A stretch of DNA of 64,000 bases from the NCBI RefSeq assembly GCF_008000995.1, contig NZ_CP042828.1:3772882-3836881 (forward strand), written 5' to 3'. Source of the stretch: Ruania zhangjianzhongii. GTDB lineage: Bacteria; Actinomycetota; Actinomycetes; Actinomycetales; Beutenbergiaceae. Position numbers and translations under genes: made by a program. A model generated the notes under the pieces. It made no database searches. It was not told the origin of the DNA and worked only from the letters and a program-made list of their open reading frames with translations. The number at the start of each line of letters is the position of its first letter. Position 1 is the first letter of the stretch. Of the stretch, positions 24,789 to 32,567 are shown one piece after another.

Positions 24789-25645
24789 CAGCGCAGCACC
24801 CGTTCGTCCTCGGGCAGCCGACCCAGGCGCACCATCACCAGGTAGGCACCGACCGAGGCGACACCGCCGATGAGCAGCACCAAGGCTCCCACCGCTGAGT
24901 TGAACGCCTCCACGGTCTGCGGCCGGGTGCTCAGCATCGCCAGGATCAGCCATGGCGCGGCAGCCGCCAACCGTGCCCCGTTCACCGTCCAGGACTGCCG
25001 AGCCTCGAGCTCACCGCGAGCACGCAGGTCCTGGCGCAGGAACTGGGAGAGCGTGCGCAGCAACCGGCCCAGATCGGTGCCGCCGACCTCGCGAGTGAGT
25101 CGCAGCGACTCGATGAGGCGGTCAGCCACCGGGTCGGCAAGCCGAACTTTCAGCCGCTCGAGCGCATCGATGAACCGCCCGGTGGCACGGTAGTCCTCAG
25201 CGAACTCCGCAAACGCCGGCCGGAGCTGCTCGGGTCCGCGCTCGGCCAGGCTGCCGACGGCCTCGGGCAGCGACATTCCTGCGCGGATCGCCGAAGCGAG
25301 ATCGTCGACGGCGTCCGGCCACAGCTCACGTAGCGCCACCCGTCGACGCCGAGCCCGGACGCGGATGTAGGTCTGCGGTGCCAACAGGGAGAGCAGACCG
25401 AAAGCCGCAGCGATCGTCGGTGACCCGGTCAGGCCGAGCACCACCACCCCCACCACCACGGCGACCGCCACCGAGGTGGTGAGCACCGCCGTCGGCGTGA
25501 TCGTGGGCATCCCGGCCTGGACGAGCAGATCGGTCAGCTTGCTCTGCCTGCGCTCGCCCCGGTCGCGTCTCGGTGTGAGCGGCCACCAGGACCACCAGAG
25601 GCACACCAGACCGGCGCCGAGGAGGAGTCCGACGATGGTGCCCAC
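24788..25645 (-). CDS. tadB: Tad pilus inner-membrane platform protein TadB
   Basis: A 285-residue T2SSF-domain protein: N-terminal helix at about 3-20, a helical hairpin at 55-90, the conserved ELWPDAVDDLASAIRAGMSLPEAV block, and two C-terminal helices. GTG start 3 nt after the tadA stop, so expression is coupled. It is the partner of TadC in the pilus platform. Confidence 0.88.
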   Translation of the reverse strand: MGTIVGLLLGAGLVCLWWSWWPLTPRRDRGERRQSKLTDLLVQAGMPTITPTAVLTTSVAVAVVVGVVVLGLTGSPTIAAAFGLLSLLAPQTYIRVRARRRRVALRELWPDAVDDLASAIRAGMSLPEAVGSLAERGPEQLRPAFAEFAEDYRATGRFIDALERLKVRLADPVADRLIESLRLTREVGGTDLGRLLRTLSQFLRQDLRARGELEARQSWTVNGARLAAAAPWLILAMLSTRPQTVEAFNSAVGALVLLIGGVASVGAYLVMVRLGRLPEDERVLR

Positions 25646-25648
25646 GCT

Positions 25649-26881
25649 TCAGCCCTTGGCCAGGAGGTCCTGGAGCTCGAACCCCGCCCGCTCGAACCGT
25701 TCCGGGTGCGGCGGGAAGCCGCCGGTGCGGACAAGGTCCCCGCCGGTGCGCGAGTACAGCGGCGACAGCTCAACGACGCCAGCTTCCACGCGTCCGGAGA
25801 GCGCGACGATCTCGGCGACCTGCCGGTGCCCGTCGGCGTGCAGGTCCAGGTGCACCACCAGGTCGAAGGCGGCAGCCACCGTGGGGACCACGAACTGGGC
25901 GGAGACGTTCTCACCTGCGAGCAGGGGCAGCGTCGTCATCTTCACGACGGCGTCGCGCGCGGAGTTGGCATGGACCGTGCACGCGCCAGGGATGCCCGCG
26001 TTCAGGGCAATCAACATGTCCAGCGCCTCGGCCTCGCGCACCTCCCCGATGATCAGCCGGTCCGGCCGCATCCTCAACGCTTCTTTCACCAGGCGGCGCA
26101 GGGGAATCTCGCCGGTACCCTCCAGATTCGGTTGCCGGCACTGCATCGCCACCCAGTCGCGGCAGTGCAGCTGGAGCTCGAAAACCTCCTCGCAGGTGAC
26201 CACATGCTGATGCGCGGGTATCGAGCCCGCGAGCGAGTTGACCATGGTGGTCTTGCCGCTCTGGGTGGCTCCGGAGACCAAAATGTTCAGCCCGCTGGCG
26301 AACGCCGCGTGCAGGAATGCGGCAGCGGCCTCGGTCAGCGACCCCAGGGCCACCAGGTCGGCGAGACTGCGCGAACGGACCAGGAACTTGCGGATGTTCA
26401 CCGCCCAGTGCCGGCGGGTGACGTCCGGGATCACCACATGCAGCCGCTCCCCGGTGGGCAGCGTGGCGTCCACAAAGGGGGTGCTCAGATCGAGGCGGCG
26501 ACCCGAGGTGCGCAGCATCCGCTCGACGAGCTCGTGCACCTGTTCTTCGGTGAGCATCGTGGTGGTCAGCTCGGGCCGACCGTGTCGCGCGACAAATACT
26601 TTCCCTGGGGCGTTGATCCACACCTCCTCGACCTCGGGGTCGTCCAGGTGCTGCTGCAGGGCGCCCAGTCCGACGATCGCGTCGCGCACCGACTTCACGG
26701 CCGCGTCCAGGTCATCGAGGCGGGGCACCAGGCCCTGCAGGGAGCGGTCGTCGTAGTCGGCGACGGCGTCCCGGATCAGGGTCTGCACGTCGCCGTGGTC
26801 ACGGCCCGGGTCGAGCCCGCGACGGCGGATCAGCTCGCGCACCTCGCCCTCGAGGAGCGCTACCCCTTCGGCCATCATCAA
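25649..26881 (-). CDS. tadA: Tad pilus/type II-IV secretion ATPase TadA
   Basis: A 410-residue CpaF-type hexameric ATPase that powers pilus assembly. Walker A is GATQSGKT (204-211); the Asp box (VVTCEEVFELQL), Walker B (RLIIGEVREAEAL) and His box (GACTVHANSARDAV) are all present. The N-terminal domain contains the CpaF-type VEEVWINAPGKVFVARHG. Start is one of three consecutive ATG codons at 26881-26873. First gene of the Tad operon; no tadZ/cpaE or prepilin peptidase gene lies upstream, where an MFS gene begins. Confidence 0.92.
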   Translation of the reverse strand: MMMAEGVALLEGEVRELIRRRGLDPGRDHGDVQTLIRDAVADYDDRSLQGLVPRLDDLDAAVKSVRDAIVGLGALQQHLDDPEVEEVWINAPGKVFVARHGRPELTTTMLTEEQVHELVERMLRTSGRRLDLSTPFVDATLPTGERLHVVIPDVTRRHWAVNIRKFLVRSRSLADLVALGSLTEAAAAFLHAAFASGLNILVSGATQSGKTTMVNSLAGSIPAHQHVVTCEEVFELQLHCRDWVAMQCRQPNLEGTGEIPLRRLVKEALRMRPDRLIIGEVREAEALDMLIALNAGIPGACTVHANSARDAVVKMTTLPLLAGENVSAQFVVPTVAAAFDLVVHLDLHADGHRQVAEIVALSGRVEAGVVELSPLYSRTGGDLVRTGGFPPHPERFERAGFELQDLLAKG

Positions 26882-26932
26882 CGTCCCAGATTGCCCGCCC
26901 CATCCGCCCCGGCGCGGTGAATGCGGTCCAAC

Positions 26933-28231
26933 CTAGCGAATCTTGGGCCGGCGCGTGGCCCGATTGTGGATAAGTCTGCCGATCCGGTCGATTGCCTGCC
27001 GGCCGGCACCGCCGAGAACGGCGAAGCCCAGCAACGCCACCAGGGTCGGTACCAGGGCCACTGGCGCGAGCGTCTCGAGCGAGGCCCGCTCCAGCACACC
27101 GCTGCCGAGCGCAGAACCCGCGGCGATGCCCAGGTTCATCGCCACCGGTATCAGCGTTCCGGCGGTGGTGCGGTGCCGCGTACCGGCTTGGCGCATCACC
27201 CGTGTCTGGATCGCCGGCCCCAGGCCACCGACGGTCAGTCCCCAGACGAGCACGACGGCCACATCCGTGATCGCGCTGCCGCCGATCAGCATCAGCCCGG
27301 CCAGGCTGAGCGCCAGCATCCCGGCAAGCACGATGGGAACGGCCGCCGGGTAGCGATCGCTCGTGGCTCCGACGCCCACCACACCGCCGACGCCCACCAG
27401 CCCGAACAGCAGCAGCAGGAGCAGCGGTGTGGGCACGGCGCTGGGCTGGAACAGTTCGGCGACGAAGGTGAACGCCGCGAAGTGTCCGATCAGCAGGCTG
27501 CCACCGAAGGCGGTCGTGACCAGGATCGGGCCGAGCCCGCGCAGCCGTTGCCTGGCGCCCACCTCGGCCTCGGCCTCGACCGGCTGGTCCTCGTGCCGGA
27601 CCGGATAGCGCCGCAGGACCAGGAGAATGGCGGCGGCCGCCAGCAGGGTGAGCGCCGCGAGCGCCAGGAACGGCGCCCGCCAGCCGACCCACTGTGCGAT
27701 CGCGTTCCCGGCGGGGATGGCCGCTACGGTGCCGAGGGTGCCACCGAACAGCACCACCGCCGTCGCGCGTCCGATCTGTACGGCCGGCACGATCGATGCG
27801 GTGTGTGCGTTGATGGTCGACCAGAGCAGACCGGTGGCCGCTGCGGCCACCAGCCGCGAGGCCATCGCCACGGGGTAGTCGCTGGTGGTCGCGGTGACCA
27901 CAGTGGCGAACGCGGCGACCAGTAGTGCCCCGGCAATGACCGTCGGCCGCGGCACGCGGGCGGTGACTCGAACGAGGGGGAAGCTGGCCACCACCACGGT
28001 CAGCGCCCAGGCGGAGACCAGCAGCCCCGCGCGGGCTAGGGACACGTCCAGCCCGGCCGCCAGCTGCGGCAGCACCGCGGTGGGCATCATCTCGCCACTG
28101 ACCACCACGAAGATCGCCACGGTCATGGTGATCAGAGCCGGCCAGGGCAGTCGGTCCGGACTTCTCTTGCCGGCGACGGCGGAGGATCGGGTGTCGTGGT
28201 CGTCGCGGCGGCGGCGTAGCTGTTCCGTCAT
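26933..28231 (-). CDS. MFS exporter, DHA1 type
   Basis: A 432-residue major-facilitator protein with 12 predicted helices and a polar cytoplasmic loop in the middle (VRHEDQPVEAEAEVGARQR). The first helix (ALITMTVAIFVVVSGEMMPTAVLP) and the motif-C-like AIPAGNAIAQWVG fit drug/sugar proton antiporters. ATG at 28231 fits a leaderless start, TACCGT lying 7 nt upstream. The promoter has a 20-bp spacer between TTGACA and TACCGT and carries a MerR-type palindrome also found before the MerR gene at 32142, so induction by that regulator is likely. It probably exports the compound the MerR protein senses. Confidence 0.88.
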   Translation of the reverse strand: MTEQLRRRRDDHDTRSSAVAGKRSPDRLPWPALITMTVAIFVVVSGEMMPTAVLPQLAAGLDVSLARAGLLVSAWALTVVVASFPLVRVTARVPRPTVIAGALLVAAFATVVTATTSDYPVAMASRLVAAAATGLLWSTINAHTASIVPAVQIGRATAVVLFGGTLGTVAAIPAGNAIAQWVGWRAPFLALAALTLLAAAAILLVLRRYPVRHEDQPVEAEAEVGARQRLRGLGPILVTTAFGGSLLIGHFAAFTFVAELFQPSAVPTPLLLLLLFGLVGVGGVVGVGATSDRYPAAVPIVLAGMLALSLAGLMLIGGSAITDVAVVLVWGLTVGGLGPAIQTRVMRQAGTRHRTTAGTLIPVAMNLGIAAGSALGSGVLERASLETLAPVALVPTLVALLGFAVLGGAGRQAIDRIGRLIHNRATRRPKIR

Positions 28232-28236
28232 CTGAC

Positions 28237-28277
28237 CGACGGTAGAGTTTGACATTGGTGTCAATGTCAAGGTGGTG
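28237..28277. repeat. Direct repeat copy A of the MerR-type promoter
   Basis: These 41 bp are repeated at 32094-32135 with one extra base and three mismatches. The copy contains the -10, the whole palindromic operator and a GGTGGTG tail. The two copies bracket the DeoR/LacI-type regulator and polysaccharide lyase genes. Confidence 0.8.
28249..28270 (-). promoter_or_regulatory. MerR-type operator in the MFS promoter
   Basis: A perfect 9-bp inverted repeat, TTGACATTG and CAATGTCAA with 4 bp between. Read on the minus strand it begins with a -35 TTGACA; the -10 TACCGT follows after 20 bp, the over-long spacing that MerR-family activators correct by distorting DNA. Confidence 0.72.
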
Positions 28278-28281
28278 TGGC

Positions 28282-29409
28282 TCACCGGCTACCGGGGTCG
28301 CGCCGTCCGGCGCGGAGCACCAGCTGCGGAGCCACCGTCACCTTCTGCGACGAGCGCTCGGTCGCGGGCTCGAGTGAGCGCTCCACGGCGAGCCGGAGGG
28401 CGAGCCGGCCGACCTCTCGCTTGGGTGGTGCGATCGCATCCAGCGGCGGGTCAGCGAGGGCGGCGATCTCATCGTCGTAGGCGATCAGATCCAGCTGGGC
28501 GGGGATCGTCACCCCTCGCTCGCGTGCGCGTTGCGCCAGCACCCCGGCGGCGACGTCGGAGTGCACCAGAGCACCGGTGATCCCGCGGCTGGCGAACCGG
28601 TCGAGGATCTCGTCCATGCGAGTCTGCATCGCCGGCTCGTACTCCGGGGCGGAGGCGATCGTCAGGTGTTCGCTGCGCCCAGTGTCGAACAGTGGGCGCT
28701 TCGTGTCGAATCCGGCCTGCAGCCAGCCGGCCGTTGCCGTGGACTCGGCGCACACCAGCGCCACCGCCCGGTGGCCCAGGTCGGCGAGCCGCTGGAACGC
28801 GAGGCGAGCGCCCAGGGCATGGTCCGACCGGACCGAGTCGAGGTCGGTGAACTCGTCCCCGCCGTCTCGTTCCATCAGCACCACCGGCACCGCCTGCTCC
28901 TGCAGCAGCCGGTAGGTGCTCGGATCGCGTTCGGGCGTCTGGGCGGGGGTCACGACCAGCGCGCTGACGCCCCGCCTGATGATCCGGCGGATCTGTTCCT
29001 GCTCCTGTGCCACGCTGTAACCCGAGTTCGCGAACGCGATCGGCACCCGCGCGGCCGCGGCCGCCTCTTTCATCCCGTCCAGGACACGCAGGTAGTAGTA
29101 GCGAGTGGACGGGATGATCAGCCCGATGGCGCCGGCCTGCGAGCGCCGCGCCGGGCGGCGTTCCCTCGGGCTTGGGAGAGGTTCCGGGCCTCCGGTTGAT
29201 TCCCCCTGGCCTGCGGTGGGACCCGGCCGACCGACGGCGATCGCGCGGCCATACGCTCGGCGTGCGACGCCCTGGGCGACCAGGACGTTGAGGTCCCGCC
29301 GGATACTCACCGGAGACACCGCCAGCGCCGCTGCCAACGACGAGACGCTGACCTGGCCGGTGATGGCCAGCTCCCGCTCGATATACATCCGGCGTTCGGC
29401 AGCTCGCAC
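28282..29409 (-). CDS. Transcription regulator: DeoR-type HTH joined to LacI-type sensor
   Basis: A 375-residue hybrid regulator. The N-terminal 60 residues are a DeoR helix-turn-helix (VSSLAAALAVSPVSIRRDLN, then RRAYGRA); after a Pro/Arg linker, from about residue 95, comes a periplasmic-binding-type domain (GAIGLIIPSTRYYYLRVLDG, GVSALVVTPAQTPE, DLIAYDDEIAALADPPLDAI) that senses a small sugar. GTG at 29409 is chosen because GAGAGG lies 5 nt before it; an ATG at 29463 lacks a site. It is divergent from the family-8 polysaccharide lyase gene and is the obvious candidate for its control and its own. Confidence 0.85.
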   Translation of the reverse strand: MRAAERRMYIERELAITGQVSVSSLAAALAVSPVSIRRDLNVLVAQGVARRAYGRAIAVGRPGPTAGQGESTGGPEPLPSPRERRPARRSQAGAIGLIIPSTRYYYLRVLDGMKEAAAAARVPIAFANSGYSVAQEQEQIRRIIRRGVSALVVTPAQTPERDPSTYRLLQEQAVPVVLMERDGGDEFTDLDSVRSDHALGARLAFQRLADLGHRAVALVCAESTATAGWLQAGFDTKRPLFDTGRSEHLTIASAPEYEPAMQTRMDEILDRFASRGITGALVHSDVAAGVLAQRARERGVTIPAQLDLIAYDDEIAALADPPLDAIAPPKREVGRLALRLAVERSLEPATERSSQKVTVAPQLVLRAGRRDPGSR

Positions 29410-29637
29410 GTCGACCTCTCCTGAATCCGCGACCATCGGCGCCGCCGTGGTGGAACCGGTCAACCGATCAGATCGGGTTCACGGTACGCCAGCCACAGAA
29501 GGGCAGACCATTGGCGACCTGCTCGGCCCAGTGACGCGCTCGGCAGAGGTGATCGTTTGAACGGTCTGTTTTGACAGACCTGGCCGGCCAATGGATGGAT
29601 AGCGGAATCTCGAACCCTCACCGCGGAAGGTCTTGCT
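29410..29637. promoter_or_regulatory. Divergent control region between regulator and polysaccharide lyase
   Basis: A 228-bp spacer. It contains a perfect inverted repeat, GGTCTG and CAGACC at 29563-29580 separated by 6 bp, overlapping a TTGACA -35-like hexamer about 60 bp before the lyase ATG. This is the best candidate operator for the adjacent regulator; I did not find a second copy in the window. Confidence 0.5.
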
Positions 29638-32058
29638 ATGGATTCTCACGACGGCGTGCAGACGAATCTGTCCCGACGCAGCCTGCTCCTTCTTGGCTCG
29701 GCACTGCCGCTGGCAGCGGCGATCCCGGTGTTCGGTCCGGGAGCGTCGCCGGCGCACGCCGCCGATGCGTTCGAGGATCTGCGGGTGCGGTGGGCGCACT
29801 ACCTGACCGGCGGCCCCGACCTCGACCTCGACCACCCGCAGATCGCACCCCAGGTGGCCAGCCTGTCCGACGATGCCGCCGAGCACCTGGCGACTGCGGA
29901 CCACAACCCGTCAGCTGACGCCAGCATCTGGGCCGACCTGCCGATGGTCAGCAACGACGCCGCCAACATGGACCTCACCTACCAGCGGATGCTCGTCATC
30001 GCGACGGCCTGGTGCACTGCGGGCACGGACCAGCATGATGCGGCCGAGGTGCAGGAGGTCCTGATCCGCTGGTACCGGCACATGTACACCTCCTGGTACA
30101 ACCTGGAGAACTGGCGCGGCGGTAACTGGTGGTTCTGGGAGATCGGGATCCCCAGGGATCTGGGCTACCTGTCGATCTTGTTGGCCCCGGTGCTGACCGA
30201 GGAGGACCGGATCGCGGCCACCGACCGGATCCGGCGGCAGGCTCCCGACCCCAACCTGCGCACCGGCACGTCGTTGCGCGAGACCGGCGGCAACCGGGCC
30301 GACAAGGTCTTGGCCTGCATCTTGCGCGGTGTGGTCGCCCACAATGAGGATGACATCACGTTGGCGCGCGACGCGCTCAGCGACGTCGAGGGTGACGGTG
30401 CCCGGAGCCTGTTCCAGTACGTCTCCTCGGGCAACGGCTTCTACCCGGACGGTTCCTACATCGACCACGGCTACCTGCCCTATGTGGGGACCTACGGCAA
30501 TGTGGCGCTGATCGGTGTGGCCCGGTCGCTGATGCTGCTGTCGGGCAGCCCCTGGGCGGTCACCGACCCGAACGTCTCGGTGATCCTCGACGCTCCGGAG
30601 AAGTCGTTCTCGCCGTTCATCTGGAGCGGCCGGATGATGGAGACGGTGCGCGGCCGCGCCGTCTCGCGCGAGCACGAACGGGACTACGACGACGCCTGGT
30701 CCGCGGCCAACGCCGTCATGCTGCTGGCCACACAGATCGACGAGCCGTACCGCTCGACCTACCGGTCGCTGGCGAAGGGGTGGCTGACCCGGTGCAGTGC
30801 GGACTACAGCGCGGCGGCCGACCTGAGCGACCTGTCCCGCGCACTGCCCCTGCTGGCTGACCCGAACGTGCCGGCGGCGCCCGAAGGCACCGGCCATCGG
30901 CAGTTCGGCAGCCAGGAACGCATGGTGCACCGCGGCGAGGGATGGGCCTACACGGTCGCCACGTCCTCGGCCAGGATCGGGCGGTACGAGTGGGGCAACA
31001 ACGAGAACAATCTCGGCTGGCACCAGGGCGATGGTGCCGCCTACCTGCACCTGGAGCACGACCAGGGTCAGTTCGCCGACGACTACTGGCCCACCATCGA
31101 CCCGTACCGCCTGCCAGGCACCACAGCGTCCCTCACCCCGCGGGAGAGTGGCGAGTCCGGTGCCGGAACTGGCATCCCCCGCGCGGCGAACCGCTGGGCC
31201 GGCGGCGTCGGGCTGAGCGCGAGGTGGGGCACCGCCGGGATGGACCTGACCAACAGCCTGGGCACGGTCACGGCGAAGAAGTCCTGGTTCCTCCTCGACG
31301 ACATGGTGATCGCCCTTGGTTCCGGCGTCTCTGCCGACGGGGATGACGCCGAGACCATCGTGGAGAATCGGTCTTTCCCCCGCGGCCGCTCCGGGGCGCT
31401 GACCGTCGGCGGCAGGACCATCACGACGACGAACTACCGCCGCACGCCCGGCTGGGCGCATCTGGAGGATGTGGCCGGCTACGTCTTCCTCGGTGAACAG
31501 CAGGTCCGTGCCGAGGTCGCCAATCGCAGCGGGTCGTGGCAGGAGATCAACTCCGGCGCCGACACCGGCGGCAGCCCCGATGAGGTCACCCGCAGCTACG
31601 CCACCCTGGCGGTCCAGCACCCGGCCGGCACCAGCGGAGGCCAGTACGGATACGTCATCCTGCCCGGCCGAAGCCCGCAACAGACCCGGGCAGCGGTGCG
31701 GACCCTCGATCTCGAGGTGCTCCGTCAGGACGACGTGGCGCACATCGTCCGGGTGCGCCAGAGGGGCCGGTGGTTCCTGTTCGCCCACCTCTTCGCGGCA
31801 GCCACGGAGGGTAACGTGCGAGCGTCCGGACCCTGCGCGGTCCTGGCCTCCGGTACTGGCAACACCGCCGCAGTCGCGGTCTCCTCACCGTCGAAGTCGC
31901 TCGAGCACGCGAGCATCGAGCTGGACCTCGGCCGGCCCTTCCGCCGCGTGACCGCAGCACACGAACGGCTCGCGGTCACCGGCGGGCACCAGATCGCGAT
32001 CGAGGCCGAGTTCGCCCATGCAGCTGGCGCGTCGTTCGAGGCTGAGCTGCGCGTCTGA
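29638..32058 (+). CDS. Tat-exported polysaccharide lyase family 8 (hyaluronate/chondroitin/xanthan lyase type)
   Basis: An 806-residue exported lyase that cleaves a uronic-acid polysaccharide by beta-elimination. Tat signal LSRRSLLLLGSALPLAAA (11-28). The N-terminal alpha/alpha-toroid carries PL8 hallmarks: NWRGGNWWFWEIGIPRDLG (158-176), RETGGNRADK with Asn219, DGSYIDHG with His277, YVGTYG with Tyr286 and GRMMETVRGRAVSR with Arg340. The spacing of the His, Tyr and Arg is as in characterised PL8 enzymes. Beta-sandwich domains follow (YEWGNNENNLGWHQGDGAAY; C-terminal YVILPGRS). Which polymer it cleaves is not decidable. GGAAGG lies 7 nt before the ATG. It is divergent from a DeoR/LacI-type regulator. 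Confidence 0.9.
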   Translation: MDSHDGVQTNLSRRSLLLLGSALPLAAAIPVFGPGASPAHAADAFEDLRVRWAHYLTGGPDLDLDHPQIAPQVASLSDDAAEHLATADHNPSADASIWADLPMVSNDAANMDLTYQRMLVIATAWCTAGTDQHDAAEVQEVLIRWYRHMYTSWYNLENWRGGNWWFWEIGIPRDLGYLSILLAPVLTEEDRIAATDRIRRQAPDPNLRTGTSLRETGGNRADKVLACILRGVVAHNEDDITLARDALSDVEGDGARSLFQYVSSGNGFYPDGSYIDHGYLPYVGTYGNVALIGVARSLMLLSGSPWAVTDPNVSVILDAPEKSFSPFIWSGRMMETVRGRAVSREHERDYDDAWSAANAVMLLATQIDEPYRSTYRSLAKGWLTRCSADYSAAADLSDLSRALPLLADPNVPAAPEGTGHRQFGSQERMVHRGEGWAYTVATSSARIGRYEWGNNENNLGWHQGDGAAYLHLEHDQGQFADDYWPTIDPYRLPGTTASLTPRESGESGAGTGIPRAANRWAGGVGLSARWGTAGMDLTNSLGTVTAKKSWFLLDDMVIALGSGVSADGDDAETIVENRSFPRGRSGALTVGGRTITTTNYRRTPGWAHLEDVAGYVFLGEQQVRAEVANRSGSWQEINSGADTGGSPDEVTRSYATLAVQHPAGTSGGQYGYVILPGRSPQQTRAAVRTLDLEVLRQDDVAHIVRVRQRGRWFLFAHLFAAATEGNVRASGPCAVLASGTGNTAAVAVSSPSKSLEHASIELDLGRPFRRVTAAHERLAVTGGHQIAIEAEFAHAAGASFEAELRV

Positions 32059-32093
32059 CCGGCTCCGGGCCACCGCGCGTAGCCGCCGTGGCT

Positions 32094-32135
32094 CGACGGC
32101 TAGAGTGTGACATTGATGTCAATGTCACGGTGGTG
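32094..32135. repeat. Direct repeat copy B of the MerR-type promoter
   Basis: 42 bp matching 28237-28277 at all but three positions and one indel, in the same orientation. To its left GCGTAGC also resembles the sequence left of copy A, inside the MFS gene start, which suggests a decayed remnant of that gene's 5' end. Confidence 0.75.
32107..32128. promoter_or_regulatory. MerR-type operator before the MerR gene
   Basis: Perfect inverted repeat GTGACATTG and CAATGTCAC with 4 bp between, nearly identical to the operator at 28249-28270. It lies 13 bp before the MerR start codon, as expected for autoregulation. Confidence 0.7.
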
Positions 32136-32141
32136 AGTCAG

Positions 32142-32567
32142 ATGAGGATCGGTGAGCTGGCGCGACGCTCGGATGTGGCGCCCCGGCTGTTGCGCTATTA
32201 CGAGCAGCAGGGGCTGATCCAGGCCGCACGTGCCGAGAACGGCTACCGCGAGTACGCCGAGGAGGATGTAGCGCGGGCACAGCGAGTGGCGGCCATGGTC
32301 CGCTCCGGGATCCCGACCCGACTGGTCCGGGCCATCCTCGATCTGGAGACCACCCCGAGCGCTGGAGTGGCCAAGTGCAGCCGGCTCCTTGCCGAGCAGC
32401 TCGCCAGCGAGCTGACCGAGATCGAGGGCCGCATCGACTGCCTGGCGAAGAGCCGGGACACGATCCGCGGCTTTCTCGCCCAGACCGAGCACAGCGCGCT
32501 GGTCACGCCGGCGGCGACCACCGCTGCATTCGACCAGCGACCGCGGCGGCCAGTCGCTTCGGGGTGA
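32142..32567 (+). CDS. MerR-family transcription regulator
   Basis: A 141-residue regulator: winged HTH at the start (MRIGELARRSDVAPRLLRYY, then GLI and YREYAEEDVARAQRV), a dimerisation coiled coil at about 75-120 (LLAEQLASELTEIEGRIDCLAK), and a short C-terminal tail. There is no Cys-rich metal site, so an organic ligand or none is likely. ATG at 32142 is the family's usual start; ribosome site weak. It likely controls itself and the MFS exporter 4 kb away through matching operators. Its 3' end overlaps the convergent flavin monooxygenase gene by 65 nt. Confidence 0.88.
   Translation: MRIGELARRSDVAPRLLRYYEQQGLIQAARAENGYREYAEEDVARAQRVAAMVRSGIPTRLVRAILDLETTPSAGVAKCSRLLAEQLASELTEIEGRIDCLAKSRDTIRGFLAQTEHSALVTPAATTAAFDQRPRRPVASG

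Noticed and set aside
29911-31788. Minus-strand open frame opposite the PL8 lyase gene
   Set aside because: The PL8 active-site residues on the plus strand are conclusive.
28237-32135. Composite transposon or genomic island with transposase
   Set aside because: No transposase, integrase, tRNA end or terminal inverted repeats; only the promoter-derived direct repeats are present.
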